A stretch of 64,000 bases of DNA from assembly GCF_043197795.1 (NCBI RefSeq), contig NZ_JBICTU010000013.1, positions 159,152 through 223,151 on the forward strand, read 5' to 3'. Under the pieces are notes generated by a model, which saw nothing but the letters and a program-made list of their open reading frames with translations, did not search any database and had not been told where the DNA came from. Source of the stretch: Sphaerisporangium sp040649355 (lineage in GTDB: Bacteria > Actinomycetota > Actinomycetes > Streptosporangiales > Streptosporangiaceae). Shown here in pieces: positions 17,121-25,334 of this stretch. The number at the start of each line of letters is the position of its first letter. Positions within the stretch are counted from its first letter, which is position 1. Position numbers and translations under genes: made by a program.

Positions 17121-17266
17121 TTGATCTACAAAGTAAAGGCCGTCGACCTATAAAAAACCCTAATTACCTACCGGAAAACTTCCGCGACCGCCGGAATCCG
17201 TCTACAGTGGCAAGGCACCTGTGTCGAACAGATCACCGAACCATGCGGCACCGCGCCGCGTTCCCT

Positions 17267-17286
17267 CCCCGTCCTGAAGGACGGGG
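17267..17286. other. Perfect hairpin of the IS200/IS605-end type in a 5' untranslated region
   Basis: CCCCGTCCT and AGGACGGGG form a 9-bp stem around GA, 21 bp before the start of the NADP-reductase-like gene. CCCGTCC/GGACGGG hairpins are typical of IS200/IS605 (TnpB) element ends and of similar intergenic repeats. No transposase gene is present. It could also act as a 5' mRNA structure. The AT-rich stretch at 17120-17165 is the probable promoter. Confidence 0.4.
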
Positions 17287-17307
17287 TCTCCACGCTGGAG
17301 GTATCTG

Positions 17308-17967
17308 ATGAAGATCGGCATCATTGGGGCCGGCAACATCGGCGGCAACCTCACCCGCCGTCTCACCGCTCTGGGCCATGAGGTCGCCGTCGCCAATTCG
17401 CGCGGCCCCGAGACCCTCACCGAGCTCGCCGAGGAGACCGGCGCCACCCCCGTCGCCGTCGAGGAGACCACGCGCGGCACGGAGGTCGTCATCGTCGCCA
17501 TCCCCGTGAAGAGCGTTCCCCACCTGCCCGCCGGCCTCTTCGACGGGGTGCCGCGGAGCGTCGCGGTCATCGATACGGGCAACTACTACCCGAAGCAGCG
17601 GGACGGCCTGATCGCCTCCATCGAGGACGGCCTGACCGAGAGCCGCTGGACCGAGCAGCACCTCGGCCACCCCGTGATCAAGGCGTTCAACGGCACCTAC
17701 GCCCAGCACATCCTCGACCTGCCGCGACCCAAGGGGACCCCCGGCCGCGTCGCATTGCCGATCGCCGGTGACGACCAGGCGGCCAAGCAGGTCGTCCGCG
17801 ACCTCATCGACGAACTCGGCTTCGACACCGTCGACGCCGGAGGCATCGACGAATCCTGGCGCCAGCAGCCCGGCACGCCCGTGTACGGCCAGTCGGTGGA
17901 GGCCGACGCCATCCGCGACCTCCTCGCCAAGGCGACCCCCGAACGCACCGACGACTTCCGCGCCTGA
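17308..17967 (+). CDS. F420H2:NADP oxidoreductase-like (NADPH-dependent F420 reductase family)
   Basis: The 219-residue protein has an N-terminal Rossmann domain with G-I-I-G-A-G-N-I-G-G at residues 4-13, followed by A-N-S-R-G-P, where Ser/Arg fit the 2'-phosphate of NADP. The middle contains V-I-K-A-F-N-G-T-Y and the last third a conserved helical region with W-R-Q-Q-P-G-T-P-V-Y. Family members transfer hydride between F420H2 and NADP, or act as F420-independent ferric-type reductases. A F420-dependent role is plausible because an LLM-type F420 enzyme lies in this window. GGAGG precedes the ATG. It is monocistronic. Confidence 0.8.
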   Translation: MKIGIIGAGNIGGNLTRRLTALGHEVAVANSRGPETLTELAEETGATPVAVEETTRGTEVVIVAIPVKSVPHLPAGLFDGVPRSVAVIDTGNYYPKQRDGLIASIEDGLTESRWTEQHLGHPVIKAFNGTYAQHILDLPRPKGTPGRVALPIAGDDQAAKQVVRDLIDELGFDTVDAGGIDESWRQQPGTPVYGQSVEADAIRDLLAKATPERTDDFRA

Positions 17968-18074
17968 CCCGGGCCGGGAGCCATTGTCGATGCCGCGCGC
18001 AGGAGGAGGGCGGGTTCACGGCGGTTGGGTCTGCCAGGGCCCTCAGGGTGCTTCGGACCGCTCGGCCGGCGTGG

Positions 18075-19014
18075 TCAACGACAGGGGCTCCCGGTGTCGC
18101 GCACGGTATGGGTGATTTCGGCGGGCGCCGGTCCTGGATGCAGGATTCCGAGCCGCTGTGTGGCCCGGGTCATCGCCACGTACAGGTCGTTGTGTCCCCG
18201 GGGTGAGGCGGTCAGGATCGCGGCCGGATCGGCGATCAGCACCGAGTCGAATTCGAGGCCTTTGGCCTGCTTGACCCCCAGGACCACGACCCGGGCCGTC
18301 AGATCGGGGTGGGGGCCGAAGGCGGCGTCGGGGAGCGTCGCCTGGATCGCGGCGGCCAGTTCGGCGGCCCGTTCATCGGGGACGATCACCGCTCGCCGTC
18401 GCCGGACCGCGCGCCGGAGGCGATGTCCAGAACCCCTTGGGCATACGCGATGCGCTGGGCACGTTCTCGCGCCGCCCGTGCCCGAACGGCCCGATCGTCG
18501 ACGCCGAGCAGTTCGGCGGCCTCGTCCAGCAGGGGCACGTCGGCCGTACTCCAGCCGCCGGGGGCCCGGATCAGCGATGCGCGCTCGGACTCGCTCAGCT
18601 GGGGCGCATCGCGTTGACGAAGAACGGCCGCGCCTGATTGTGCGGCAAGCCGGAGGCGCGGGCTTGTGCCGCGGCTCGCGCGCAGGCGTCGGGGTCCACG
18701 TGCAGGATGTCGGTACCGAACGCGAAGGAAACGCCGACGCCAGGCGGTGCCTGTCGCTCGCGTACGGCGGCGGCCAGCACCTCGGCCATCACCGCGCGGC
18801 CCACCAGCACGCCGTGGTGGTCGGATCGGATGATCGCGTCCTGTTCGGCCTGCAAGGTCGCCACGATTTCGCGCATCAGGCCGGTCCGTTCGGCATTCAG
18901 CGCCGCGAGCAACACGGCCTCCCCGGCCAGAGCCTCCGTAGCGGGTGATCTGCCGCCGTCGGCCGCAGGACTTGGCCATGACATCTTCTGAGCCTCGCCC
19001 CCTGCTCCCGTCAC
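18075..19014 (-). pseudogene. Decayed helD/helR-like RNA polymerase-associated helicase
   Basis: Three frames together match pieces of a UvrD-like HelD ATPase. An N-terminal piece has L-Q-A-E-Q-D-A-I-I-R; it then jumps directly to a central G-R-A-V-M-A-E-V-L, so the Walker A loop and about 250 residues are missing. A second frame has L-L-D-E-A-A-E-L-L-G. A third ends with V-K-Q-A-K-G-L-E-F-D-S-V and Y-V-A-M-T-R-A-T-Q-R-L, the C-terminal helicase motifs. About 940 bp remain of a family normally near 2.1 kb. The usual N-terminal coiled-coil region is also absent. HelD proteins release stalled RNA polymerase and can confer rifamycin resistance; this copy cannot be functional. Confidence 0.8.
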
Positions 19015-19065
19015 CGGCCCGCCGGTCGAGGGCCGTGGTGAGTCATCGGCCGCACCCCTGGTATG

Positions 19066-20070
19066 TCAGGTGAGCATGTCCAGGATGCGCCGCTCCTTGG
19101 CCGGGTCGATGCCGTGCCGAGGCCTGTCGGGCCGTGGCACGGGGTCTCCTTCGGTCTGGAGCCAGGCCCAGGTGTCGGCGACCGTCTCCTGGACCGGGCG
19201 GCAGGTGAGTCCTGCGTCGTGTGCGGCCGTTACGTCGGAGTCGTGCATGCCGCCGTACTCGGCGTCCTGGGGCAGCCAGATCGGCATCTCGGTCCACGGG
19301 GCGACGCCGGCCTCGTCGAGCACCTCGGGGGAGGCCCAGACCAGCTCCGCGTCCGACCCGGTCACCTTCACCGCCGTTTCGAGCAGTTCGCCCATGGTGG
19401 TGAACCCGGGGCGGCTCACGGTGTTGAACGCGCCGGCGACACCACGCTCGGCGGTGCCGAGCATCCATTTCGCCAGGTCCCGGGCATCGATGTACTGGAG
19501 CGGGCGGGAGGGGCCGCCGGGTGCCAGGACCCGTCCGCCGCGCGCGATGCGGCGAAGCCACCAGGGCAGCCGTCCGATGTTCTCGTACGGCCCGAGTATC
19601 AGCCCGGCGCGGGCGAGCAGGGCCCGGTCGCCGAAGGCGCGCAGGACGGCGAGTTCGCCGCCGCGTTTCATGGCGGCGTAGTCCTCGCCGTCGGCGGAGT
19701 CGGGGTCGCCCTCGACCAGCGGGGCGTGCTCGTCGACGCCAAGGGGGAACGGCCAGCGGTAGACCGATCGGCTGGACACGTACCCGTAGTGACCGGTGCG
19801 GCCGGTGAGCAGCTCGCAGGAGTCGCGGACCACGCGTGGTGCGCCGCTCCAGGCGTCGATGACCGCGTCCCAATGCCGGTCTCCGAGCGCGCGGCGCAGC
19901 GCGCCGGGGTCGGTGCGGTCCACGGTGATCGGGTCCACCCCCGTGGCCGGGGGTCGGCTCATTCCTCTGTTCAGCGTGGTGACGTCATGGCCGCTCGCCA
20001 GTGCCGTTTCGACGACGGCCCGTCCCACGAAATGCGTGCCACCGAGTACAAGAAGCCTCATACGGGCCAT
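19066..20070 (-). CDS. NAD-dependent epimerase/dehydratase (atypical extended SDR)
   Basis: The 334-residue protein starts with a Rossmann motif L-G-G-T-H-F-V-G (residues 9-16). Y-V-S-S-R-S-V-Y is near 110 and the catalytic D-Y-A-A-M-K near 140 supplies Tyr and Lys. This G-G-T-x-F-V-G variant is typical of reductase-like epimerase proteins in actinobacteria and chloroplast stem-loop binding protein relatives. The C-terminal substrate domain includes W-L-P-Q-D-A-E-Y. The start with M-A-R-M-R is favoured because GAGGAAG lies upstream; a second ATG three codons later is possible. The substrate is unknown. The GNAT gene upstream ends in the same direction about 70 bp away. Confidence 0.8.
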   Translation of the reverse strand: MARMRLLVLGGTHFVGRAVVETALASGHDVTTLNRGMSRPPATGVDPITVDRTDPGALRRALGDRHWDAVIDAWSGAPRVVRDSCELLTGRTGHYGYVSSRSVYRWPFPLGVDEHAPLVEGDPDSADGEDYAAMKRGGELAVLRAFGDRALLARAGLILGPYENIGRLPWWLRRIARGGRVLAPGGPSRPLQYIDARDLAKWMLGTAERGVAGAFNTVSRPGFTTMGELLETAVKVTGSDAELVWASPEVLDEAGVAPWTEMPIWLPQDAEYGGMHDSDVTAAHDAGLTCRPVQETVADTWAWLQTEGDPVPRPDRPRHGIDPAKERRILDMLT

Positions 20071-20142
20071 CCTGGGCTTCCTCGTGACCGGCGGCACCTC
20101 GAATTCACCACGGGCGTAGTCCGGGGGAGCGGTCACCAGCGG

Positions 20143-20538
20143 TTACAGCGCGATGAGCCCGGCGTTGGCGGGTTCGAATCCGCAGGCGTCGAAGTAGAAG
20201 CCGCGCAGGTGGTCCTCGAAGTCCACGTGCAGCCACTCACATCCGGCGGCGCGTGCCTCCTGGGTGGCGATGGCGACCAGTCGCGTCGCGACGCCGTGGC
20301 GTCGATGGCGCGCGGTGACCAGGGTGTCGAGGAGGAAGGCGTGGACGCCGCCGTCCCAGGCGACGTTGACGAAACCGGCGAGCCCGCCGTCCTGCCGGGC
20401 ACAGACCCATCCCAGGCTGTGCCGGTTCACCTGCGTCCACCAGTCGTCGGCCGGCGGGGCGTGCTGGAAACCCTCCGCGTGCAGGGTGTTGACCTCGGTG
20501 TTGCCGAAGGCGCCGCGCCATTGGTACGTGATCGTCAT
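20143..20538 (-). CDS. GNAT-family N-acetyltransferase
   Basis: The 131-residue protein is a minimal GNAT fold. Motif A reads L-D-T-L-V-T-A-R-H-R-R-H-G-V-A-T-R-L, with R-x-x-G-V-A binding the pantetheine-pyrophosphate of acetyl-CoA. Motif B follows with F-Y-F-D-A-C-G-F-E. The N-terminal H-A-P-P-A-D-D-W-W segment suggests a small-molecule rather than ribosomal-protein substrate, but this is uncertain. It is followed on the same strand by the epimerase gene and separated from the MetE-like gene by a terminator hairpin. Confidence 0.85.
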   Translation of the reverse strand: MTITYQWRGAFGNTEVNTLHAEGFQHAPPADDWWTQVNRHSLGWVCARQDGGLAGFVNVAWDGGVHAFLLDTLVTARHRRHGVATRLVAIATQEARAAGCEWLHVDFEDHLRGFYFDACGFEPANAGLIAL

Positions 20539-20634
20539 ACAGGCGATTGTGGGCGGGCCCGGCCATGCCGGCGACAGGTTTTCGGCCGGTGACGAGCACC
20601 GCCTCGAAGGAGTACCACGTCGACCAGGCGGTCA

Positions 20635-20662
20635 CGGGCACCCGCGACTCCGCGGGTGCCCG
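20635..20662. terminator. Terminator hairpin after the MetE-like gene
   Basis: CGGGCACCCGCG and CGCGGGTGCCCG form a perfect 12-bp stem around a 4-base loop. It lies 24 bp downstream of the MetE-like stop codon on the minus strand and about 100 bp before the GNAT start. Confidence 0.75.
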
Positions 20663-20686
20663 TCGGCCTATCGGTCGGGGGGTGTG

Positions 20687-21751
20687 TCAGGCCCCGAGGG
20701 ACTCCGCGGCCAGCGCGGTGCCCTCCAGGCGGGCGGTGATCTTGGCGAACGCGATCTCACGGGAGGTGGAGGTGTCGTCGGCGAACGGGGAGAACCCGCA
20801 GTCGTCGCAGCTGCCGAGCTGCTCGGCCGGGATGTACCGGGCGGCCAGGAGCAGCAGGTCACGGACCTGCTCGGGCGTCTCGACCCGTGGGTCGATCGGG
20901 TCGGTCACGCCGACGAAGACCTTCGCCCCGGAGGGGAGGTTGTCGCGGATGACGCCCAGCACTCGCTCGGGGTCGGGCTCGCTGGCCAGCTGGATGTAGA
21001 AGTTGCCGGCCCGCAGGCCGAACAGTTTCGGCAGCAGGCCCGCGTAGTCGACGTCCAGGCTGTGGGTGGAGTCCTGGTCCCCGCCGGGGCAGGTGTGCAC
21101 GCCGATGCGGGACCGTTCGGTTTCGCTGAATCGTTCCAGCACCTGGTTGTTGAGGGTGACGAAGTCGTCGAGCAGGCCGCCGCTCGGGTCGAGCTTGAGC
21201 GACAGCCTGCCCTCGGTGAAGTCGAGTTGCACCACATGGGCGCCGGCGTCCAGGCAGCCGCGGATGTCCGCCTCGGCCTCGGCGGTCAGGTCGTCAAGGA
21301 AGGTCTTGCGCGGGTAGTCGTCGATGCCGTCGGCGGGGTAGAGCAGGCTCAGCGCCGAGGGGGCGATGACCGCCTGTTTCACCGGCAGGGCGGTGTGGCG
21401 CTGTGCCTCCCGCAGGTAGGTGTCGGCGTGCACCTGGTAGCGGAACGGCCCGGAGGTCAGGCGCGGCAGCTGCCGGGTGTGGCCGTCGGCGAAGGGTATG
21501 ACGGCGCCGTCGGGGCTGAGGCCGTCCAGCCCGGTGATCGGGTAGGTGGCGAAGCTCGGCTTGGACTGCTCGCCGTCGACGACGACCGGGCAGCCGAGCC
21601 GCTCCAGTCGTGCGATGGTGTCGGCGACGGCCTCGGCCTGCAGCGCGGCCAGCTCGGCGTCGCCGATCCGGCCTTCGGAGTGGCCGGAGAGTGCGGCCAG
21701 CAGAGCGGGGGGTCGAGGGAGACTTCCGATAGGTTCGGTAGGAATGCCCAT
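20687..21751 (-). CDS. Cobalamin-independent methionine synthase-like protein (MetE C-terminal/UROD fold)
   Basis: This 354-residue single-domain protein matches the MetE C-terminal TIM barrel. I-G-S-L-P-R-P is at the N-terminus, V-D-G-E-Q near 60, L-D-F-T-E-G-R-L in the middle, and zinc-site candidates occur in V-H-T-C-P-G-G and C-D-D-C-G-F-S-P-F. Full MetE is about 750 residues with a duplicated barrel. Such short forms transfer methyl groups from corrinoid proteins or other donors to thiols, and some are associated with C1 metabolism. The real donor is not known. It is probably monocistronic, with a terminator hairpin downstream. Confidence 0.8.
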   Translation of the reverse strand: MGIPTEPIGSLPRPPALLAALSGHSEGRIGDAELAALQAEAVADTIARLERLGCPVVVDGEQSKPSFATYPITGLDGLSPDGAVIPFADGHTRQLPRLTSGPFRYQVHADTYLREAQRHTALPVKQAVIAPSALSLLYPADGIDDYPRKTFLDDLTAEAEADIRGCLDAGAHVVQLDFTEGRLSLKLDPSGGLLDDFVTLNNQVLERFSETERSRIGVHTCPGGDQDSTHSLDVDYAGLLPKLFGLRAGNFYIQLASEPDPERVLGVIRDNLPSGAKVFVGVTDPIDPRVETPEQVRDLLLLAARYIPAEQLGSCDDCGFSPFADDTSTSREIAFAKITARLEGTALAAESLGA

Positions 21752-21925
21752 GGGGGAGAGCCTAGATAACAATCTGTGGCTAAGCAATCACTGATCTCAT
21801 CTCGTGACGCTCGGCGCGGCGGGTGCGAACCGATGCCGGTGGGCGTGGTTCCCCGGTGGTTCCCCCGCTGGGAGGGGCCGTTCGCGCAGGAGATGGTGGG
21901 GCCGCGCTCGCGGGCTCTGTGGGGG

Positions 21926-22279
21926 TCATCCAGGGTGGTGGAGGGCGTCGCTCAGGGAGGGGAACACCTCGAACAGCGACGTCAGGCCGGTGATGGCCAG
22001 CCGCCGTCTCACGTTCGGTGGCGGGCCGGCGAGCAGGAGCCGGATGCCCGATGCCTGGCAGCGCTTGCGGGCGTGGAGGAGCTCGCCCAGTCCTGCGGAG
22101 TCGCACAGTCCGATCTCCGAGAGGTCGATGATCATTCTGGTGGCCTCCGGGGTGCGCGCGGCGGTCTCGACCTGGTCCCGCAAGGCGGGGGTGGAGCTGA
22201 AGTCCAGGTTGCCGATGGCGCGGATGACGAGCGCCCCGGTGCCGGGGAGGGCGAAGAAGGAGTCGTGCTCGGCGTCCAT
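21926..22279 (-). CDS. STAS-domain anti-sigma factor antagonist
   Basis: The 117-residue protein consists of one STAS domain. I-D-L-S-E-I-G-L-C-D-S-A-G-L-G-E-L contains the conserved D-S-x-G-L loop whose Ser is phosphorylated by a partner anti-sigma kinase. In the unphosphorylated state such proteins sequester the kinase and free a sigma factor. No RsbW-like kinase or sigma factor gene is adjacent, so the partner is encoded elsewhere. An unusual hexanucleotide repeat lies upstream, between this gene and the next acetyltransferase gene. Confidence 0.85.
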   Translation of the reverse strand: MDAEHDSFFALPGTGALVIRAIGNLDFSSTPALRDQVETAARTPEATRMIIDLSEIGLCDSAGLGELLHARKRCQASGIRLLLAGPPPNVRRRLAITGLTSLFEVFPSLSDALHHPG

Positions 22280-22413
22280 GGCGATGATCGGCCCTTCTGC
22301 GGGAGCGCACTTCCCGGATGGACCCCTGTCCAGGCGGAAACCTTCGCCTTCCCTAACCGCACGCGCCGGTTTGTAACCCGCCCGCGTACCTCTTTGCCCA
22401 AAGGTGGCCTCTG

Positions 22414-22467
22414 TCTGCCTCTGCCTCTGCCTCTGCCTCTGCCTCTGCCTCTGCCTCTGCCTCTGCC
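22414..22467. repeat. Hexanucleotide tandem repeat, nine copies of TCTGCC
   Basis: Nine uninterrupted TCTGCC units sit in the 220-bp gap between the STAS gene and the acetyltransferase gene, 36 bp past the latter's stop. Both strands can be read through as dipeptide repeats (Cys-Leu or Gly-Arg), but neither reading has a credible start. Copy number probably varies between strains. It may affect the STAS promoter, which is inferred from position. Confidence 0.9.
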
Positions 22468-22502
22468 TGGGCCGCTCGCCGGGAGCGGCCCGGTGGGGTG
22501 GC

Positions 22503-23240
22503 TCAGCGGGTGGGCTGGGTGGGGTGGGGGGCGTCGGGGACCATGCCGATCATGGTGTTGGTGATGGCCCACCGTTCGTGGTCTCGCCAGGCGCCGTCGA
22601 TGAACAGCATTTCGGGGGCGTAGCCCTCGCAGCGGAAGCCGTGGCGCCGGACCAGCTTCAGGGAGGCGTGGTTGTCGGGCTGGATCTGGGCCTCCAGCCG
22701 GTGGAGTCGTAGCTCCTCGAACGCGTAGCGCAGCACCAGGGCGAGGCCTTCGGACATGTACCCCTGGCCGGCCGTGGGAGCGAAGGCCGCGTAGGCGAGC
22801 GAGCCGTTCTGGAAGCGCCCGCGGATGATGCTGTTGATGTTGACGTTGCCCGCGATGGCGCCGGTGTCGCGCACGCAGACCAGCAGGCTCTCGGCCGACA
22901 GCGGGTCGTCGAATCGTCCGAGGTAGGTCTGGAACTCCTGCGGTGTGGTGGGAAGGGACATCCACGGATGGTGCAGGCCGACGCTGGCGCGGGCCAGGGC
23001 GACGAACTCGTCTTGGTCGTCGTGGGTGAGCCTGCGCAGGGTCACCCGGGAGGGGCCTTCCCGCCCGTCGCCGGGGAACGTCCCGGTCGCCGCCTGTCCG
23101 GTTCCTACGACCCCGTCGTCATCGATCACGGACGGAACCGTATCGCGGCGCGTCGCCCGGCCGGCCGGTACGCGGGGCCCGCCTGCCGGGAAGGCGGTCT
23201 CCGGCGCGCCGCCCACGGGTCCACGAGACACCACTTTCAC
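22503..23240 (-). CDS. RimJ/RimL-type GNAT acetyltransferase
   Basis: The GNAT domain occupies about residues 66-235. Motif A lies at G-Q-G-Y-M-S-E-G-L-A-L-V-L-R and motif B at D-N-H-A-S-L-K-L-V-R-R-H-G-F. N-V-N-I-N-S-I-I-R-G and E-A-Q-I-Q-P-D-N are signatures of the RimJ/RimL ribosomal-protein Ser/Ala acetyltransferase group. The N-terminal 65 residues are low in complexity (Gly, Pro, Arg), and the GTG start giving 245 residues may be too early; a GTG at 23129 or one near the V-T-L-R-R-L strand would give a normal-length protein. The target is unknown. It is transcribed divergently from the CBS protein. Confidence 0.75.
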   Translation of the reverse strand: MKVVSRGPVGGAPETAFPAGGPRVPAGRATRRDTVPSVIDDDGVVGTGQAATGTFPGDGREGPSRVTLRRLTHDDQDEFVALARASVGLHHPWMSLPTTPQEFQTYLGRFDDPLSAESLLVCVRDTGAIAGNVNINSIIRGRFQNGSLAYAAFAPTAGQGYMSEGLALVLRYAFEELRLHRLEAQIQPDNHASLKLVRRHGFRCEGYAPEMLFIDGAWRDHERWAITNTMIGMVPDAPHPTQPTR

Positions 23241-23350
23241 AACCTACCCGGCGGCGACGCCGCCGAGAGCATCTCCACCCCTGGACGTGCGTAATCGGAC
23301 ATATCGGGTAGAAACCACATAAGGTATCCACTAGATCTTCGGGGGTCATC

Positions 23351-23785
23351 ATGACCGTAGAGCACACCGGCAGGACGGCTCAGGACGTGATGCACGAAGG
23401 GGCCCTGTGCATCAGCGAACGCGACAGCCTGCGCATGGCCGCGCAGATGATGCGTGATCTGCAGGTCGGCTCGCTGCCGATCTGCGGAGACGACGACAGG
23501 CTGAAGGGCGTCATCACCGACCGGGACATCGTGGTCAAGTGCTGCGCTTCGGGCGGGAACGTCGACGAGACCACCGCCGGGGAACTGGCGAGCGGCCTGG
23601 TGTGGATCGACGCCGATGCCAGCCTGGAGGACGCGCTGGCCACGATGGAGCAGCACCAGATCAAGCGCCTGCCCGTGATCCGCGATCACCGGCTCGTCGG
23701 CATGATCACCGAGGCCGACCTGGCCAGGAACCTGCCCGACGGCGAGCTCGCGGAGTTCGTCCATCGCGTCTACGCGGGCGTCTGA
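23351..23785 (+). CDS. Two-CBS-domain protein (Hrp1-like)
   Basis: The 144-residue protein is a CBS pair. The first runs from A-Q-D-V-M-H-E-G to V-I-T-D-R-D-I-V (about 10-62) and the second from L-E-D-A-L-A-T to M-I-T-E-A-D-L-A (about 88-128). CBS pairs bind adenosine nucleotides such as AMP, ATP or NAD. Close relatives include mycobacterial hypoxic response protein 1 and CBS proteins coupled to redox or energy state. The next gene on the same strand, 21 bp away, is a membrane protein related to KdpD, so the two are probably an operon sensing energy status. Confidence 0.85.
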   Translation: MTVEHTGRTAQDVMHEGALCISERDSLRMAAQMMRDLQVGSLPICGDDDRLKGVITDRDIVVKCCASGGNVDETTAGELASGLVWIDADASLEDALATMEQHQIKRLPVIRDHRLVGMITEADLARNLPDGELAEFVHRVYAGV

Positions 23786-23806
23786 GCGAGGGGCGGCACG
23801 CCCGCT

Positions 23807-24547
23807 GTGCTTCGCTACCTGAGCAGGGACCGCCTCGCGATCGTGGCGGCCCTGCTGGCCCCGCCGGCCGTCTCGGCGGTGCTTCTACCGTTTCGTACGG
23901 GCCTGTCGAACACGAACGTGGCCCTCGCGCTGGTCGTCGTCGTGGTCGCGGTGGCCGCCACCGGCAACCGCCTGGCGGGGGCGCTCGCGGCGGTGTCGGC
24001 CGCCGTGTGGTTCGACTTCTTCTTCACCTCGCCCTACCAGCGGTTCACCGTCGCCCGGGCTTCGGACATCCAGACCGCGGTCCTGCTGCTCATCGTGGGG
24101 CTGGTCGTCTCGCAGCTGGCCGCCCGGGCGCGGCGCCTGCGGGTGGTCGCCGTCACCGACGCCGCCTACCTGGCCCAGATCCACGACACCGCCGAGCTGG
24201 CCCAGTCGGCGAGGTCGCCCGACACGGTGGTCGACCACGTCAGGGGCCAGCTCACCGGCCTGCTGCACCTGCGCGGCTGCCGCTTCCAGTACGGGACCCT
24301 GATCGGCCATCCACCCCGTCTCGAACAGGACGGCACCGTGGTCTGGGGACACCGGCGCTGGGACGTCGACCGCCTGGGCCTTCCGGACGAGGAGGTCGAG
24401 CTGCGCACACTGGGAAACGGTCACTTCTACGGCCGGTTCCTGCTCGATCCCACGCCCGGGGCCGTGCCGCCGCTGCAGGCACGGCTCGTGGCGGTCACCC
24501 TCGCCGACCAGGTGGGGGCCGCGCTCGACACCGCCGCCAACGGCTAG
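23807..24547 (+). CDS. DUF4118 membrane sensor protein (KdpD-like, kinase domain absent)
   Basis: The 246-residue protein has four predicted membrane helices in the first 110 residues. V-W-F-D-F-F-F-T-S-P-Y matches the DUF4118 module of the KdpD K+ sensor kinase. A cytoplasmic GAF-like region follows. HisKA and HATPase domains are lacking, and the frame ends naturally at TAG. Stand-alone DUF4118 proteins are common in actinobacteria and may act as sensors that partner with other proteins. It begins with GTG 21 bp after the CBS gene stop, which supports co-transcription. No K+ transport gene is near. The ligand is unknown. Confidence 0.8.
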   Translation: MLRYLSRDRLAIVAALLAPPAVSAVLLPFRTGLSNTNVALALVVVVVAVAATGNRLAGALAAVSAAVWFDFFFTSPYQRFTVARASDIQTAVLLLIVGLVVSQLAARARRLRVVAVTDAAYLAQIHDTAELAQSARSPDTVVDHVRGQLTGLLHLRGCRFQYGTLIGHPPRLEQDGTVVWGHRRWDVDRLGLPDEEVELRTLGNGHFYGRFLLDPTPGAVPPLQARLVAVTLADQVGAALDTAANG

Positions 24548-24714
24548 GGCGCTCGTCACCGGCCCATCCAGGTCGTCTCCTGATAAATGCGGCATGGGGC
24601 ACGTTTTATCGCATGTCGCCCCGGGCGTTGGGTGGTGATGGGACCCGCCCGGTGACAATTGAGGGAGTCACCGCCTGCGGGGGCCGTGCCAAAACTGCAA
24701 AAGGGGACAGGCAC

Positions 24715-25320
24715 ATGAACACTCGTCTTCTCGCCCTTCCGGTCGTGGCGGCGCTGTCGCTCACGACCGCCCACGGCACATCGGCCGGAGCGGCCACGGA
24801 CGCCGCCCTGACGCGGGGCGCCGTCCAGGCGCCGGCGCGACCGCCGTCCGCACCGGTCGGGCCAGGGTGCTCTTCCCTGCCGCAGTCGGGCCCCGGGAGC
24901 GTCGCCGACCTGGCGCGGCTCCGGGTGGTCACCGCCGCCTCGCACAGCCCGGACCTTTCGACCTTCTACTCGGCCGTCAACAAGGCGGGCCTGGTGAACA
25001 AGCTGAACACCACCAAGGACATCACCGTGTTCGCGCCCACCAACGACGCCTTCAACAAGCTCGGGAAGCGGAAGCTGGACAAGCTGCTCGCGGACAAGAA
25101 CGCGCTGACCAAGGTTCTCACCTACCACGTCGTGCAGGGCGGGAAGACGCCCGCCGACCTCAAGAAGGGCGGCTTCGCCACCCTGGAAGGCGGCAAGATC
25201 ACCACTCGTGGCTCCGGTGACAAGATCAAGGTCAACGACGCCCACATCGTCTGCGGCGACCTGCGGACCCGCAACGCCACCGTCTACGTCATCGACGGGG
25301 TCCTGACGCCCAAGAAGTGA
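24715..25320 (+). CDS. Secreted fasciclin (FAS1)-domain protein
   Basis: The 201-residue precursor has a Sec signal peptide (basic N-terminus, L-P-V-V-A-A-L-S-L core, cleavage near residue 26). A low-complexity linker follows, then one FAS1 domain from about 75 to the end. H1-like motif T-V-F-A-P-T-N-D-A-F-N-K-L and H2-like Y-H-V-V are well conserved, and two Cys could form a disulfide. Mycobacterial MPB70/MPB83 are the best known relatives; the domain mediates adhesion or cell-surface contacts. AAAGGGGACAGG precedes the ATG. Only 14 bp separate its stop from that of the convergent Lrp gene. Confidence 0.9.
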   Translation: MNTRLLALPVVAALSLTTAHGTSAGAATDAALTRGAVQAPARPPSAPVGPGCSSLPQSGPGSVADLARLRVVTAASHSPDLSTFYSAVNKAGLVNKLNTTKDITVFAPTNDAFNKLGKRKLDKLLADKNALTKVLTYHVVQGGKTPADLKKGGFATLEGGKITTRGSGDKIKVNDAHIVCGDLRTRNATVYVIDGVLTPKK

Positions 25321-25334
25321 GGGTCGGCCCGGGT

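Noticed and set aside
22404..22712. Plus-strand frame with a Cys-Leu repeat
   Set aside because: It is the reading of the TCTGCC repeat and then antisense to the acetyltransferase gene; no ribosome site.
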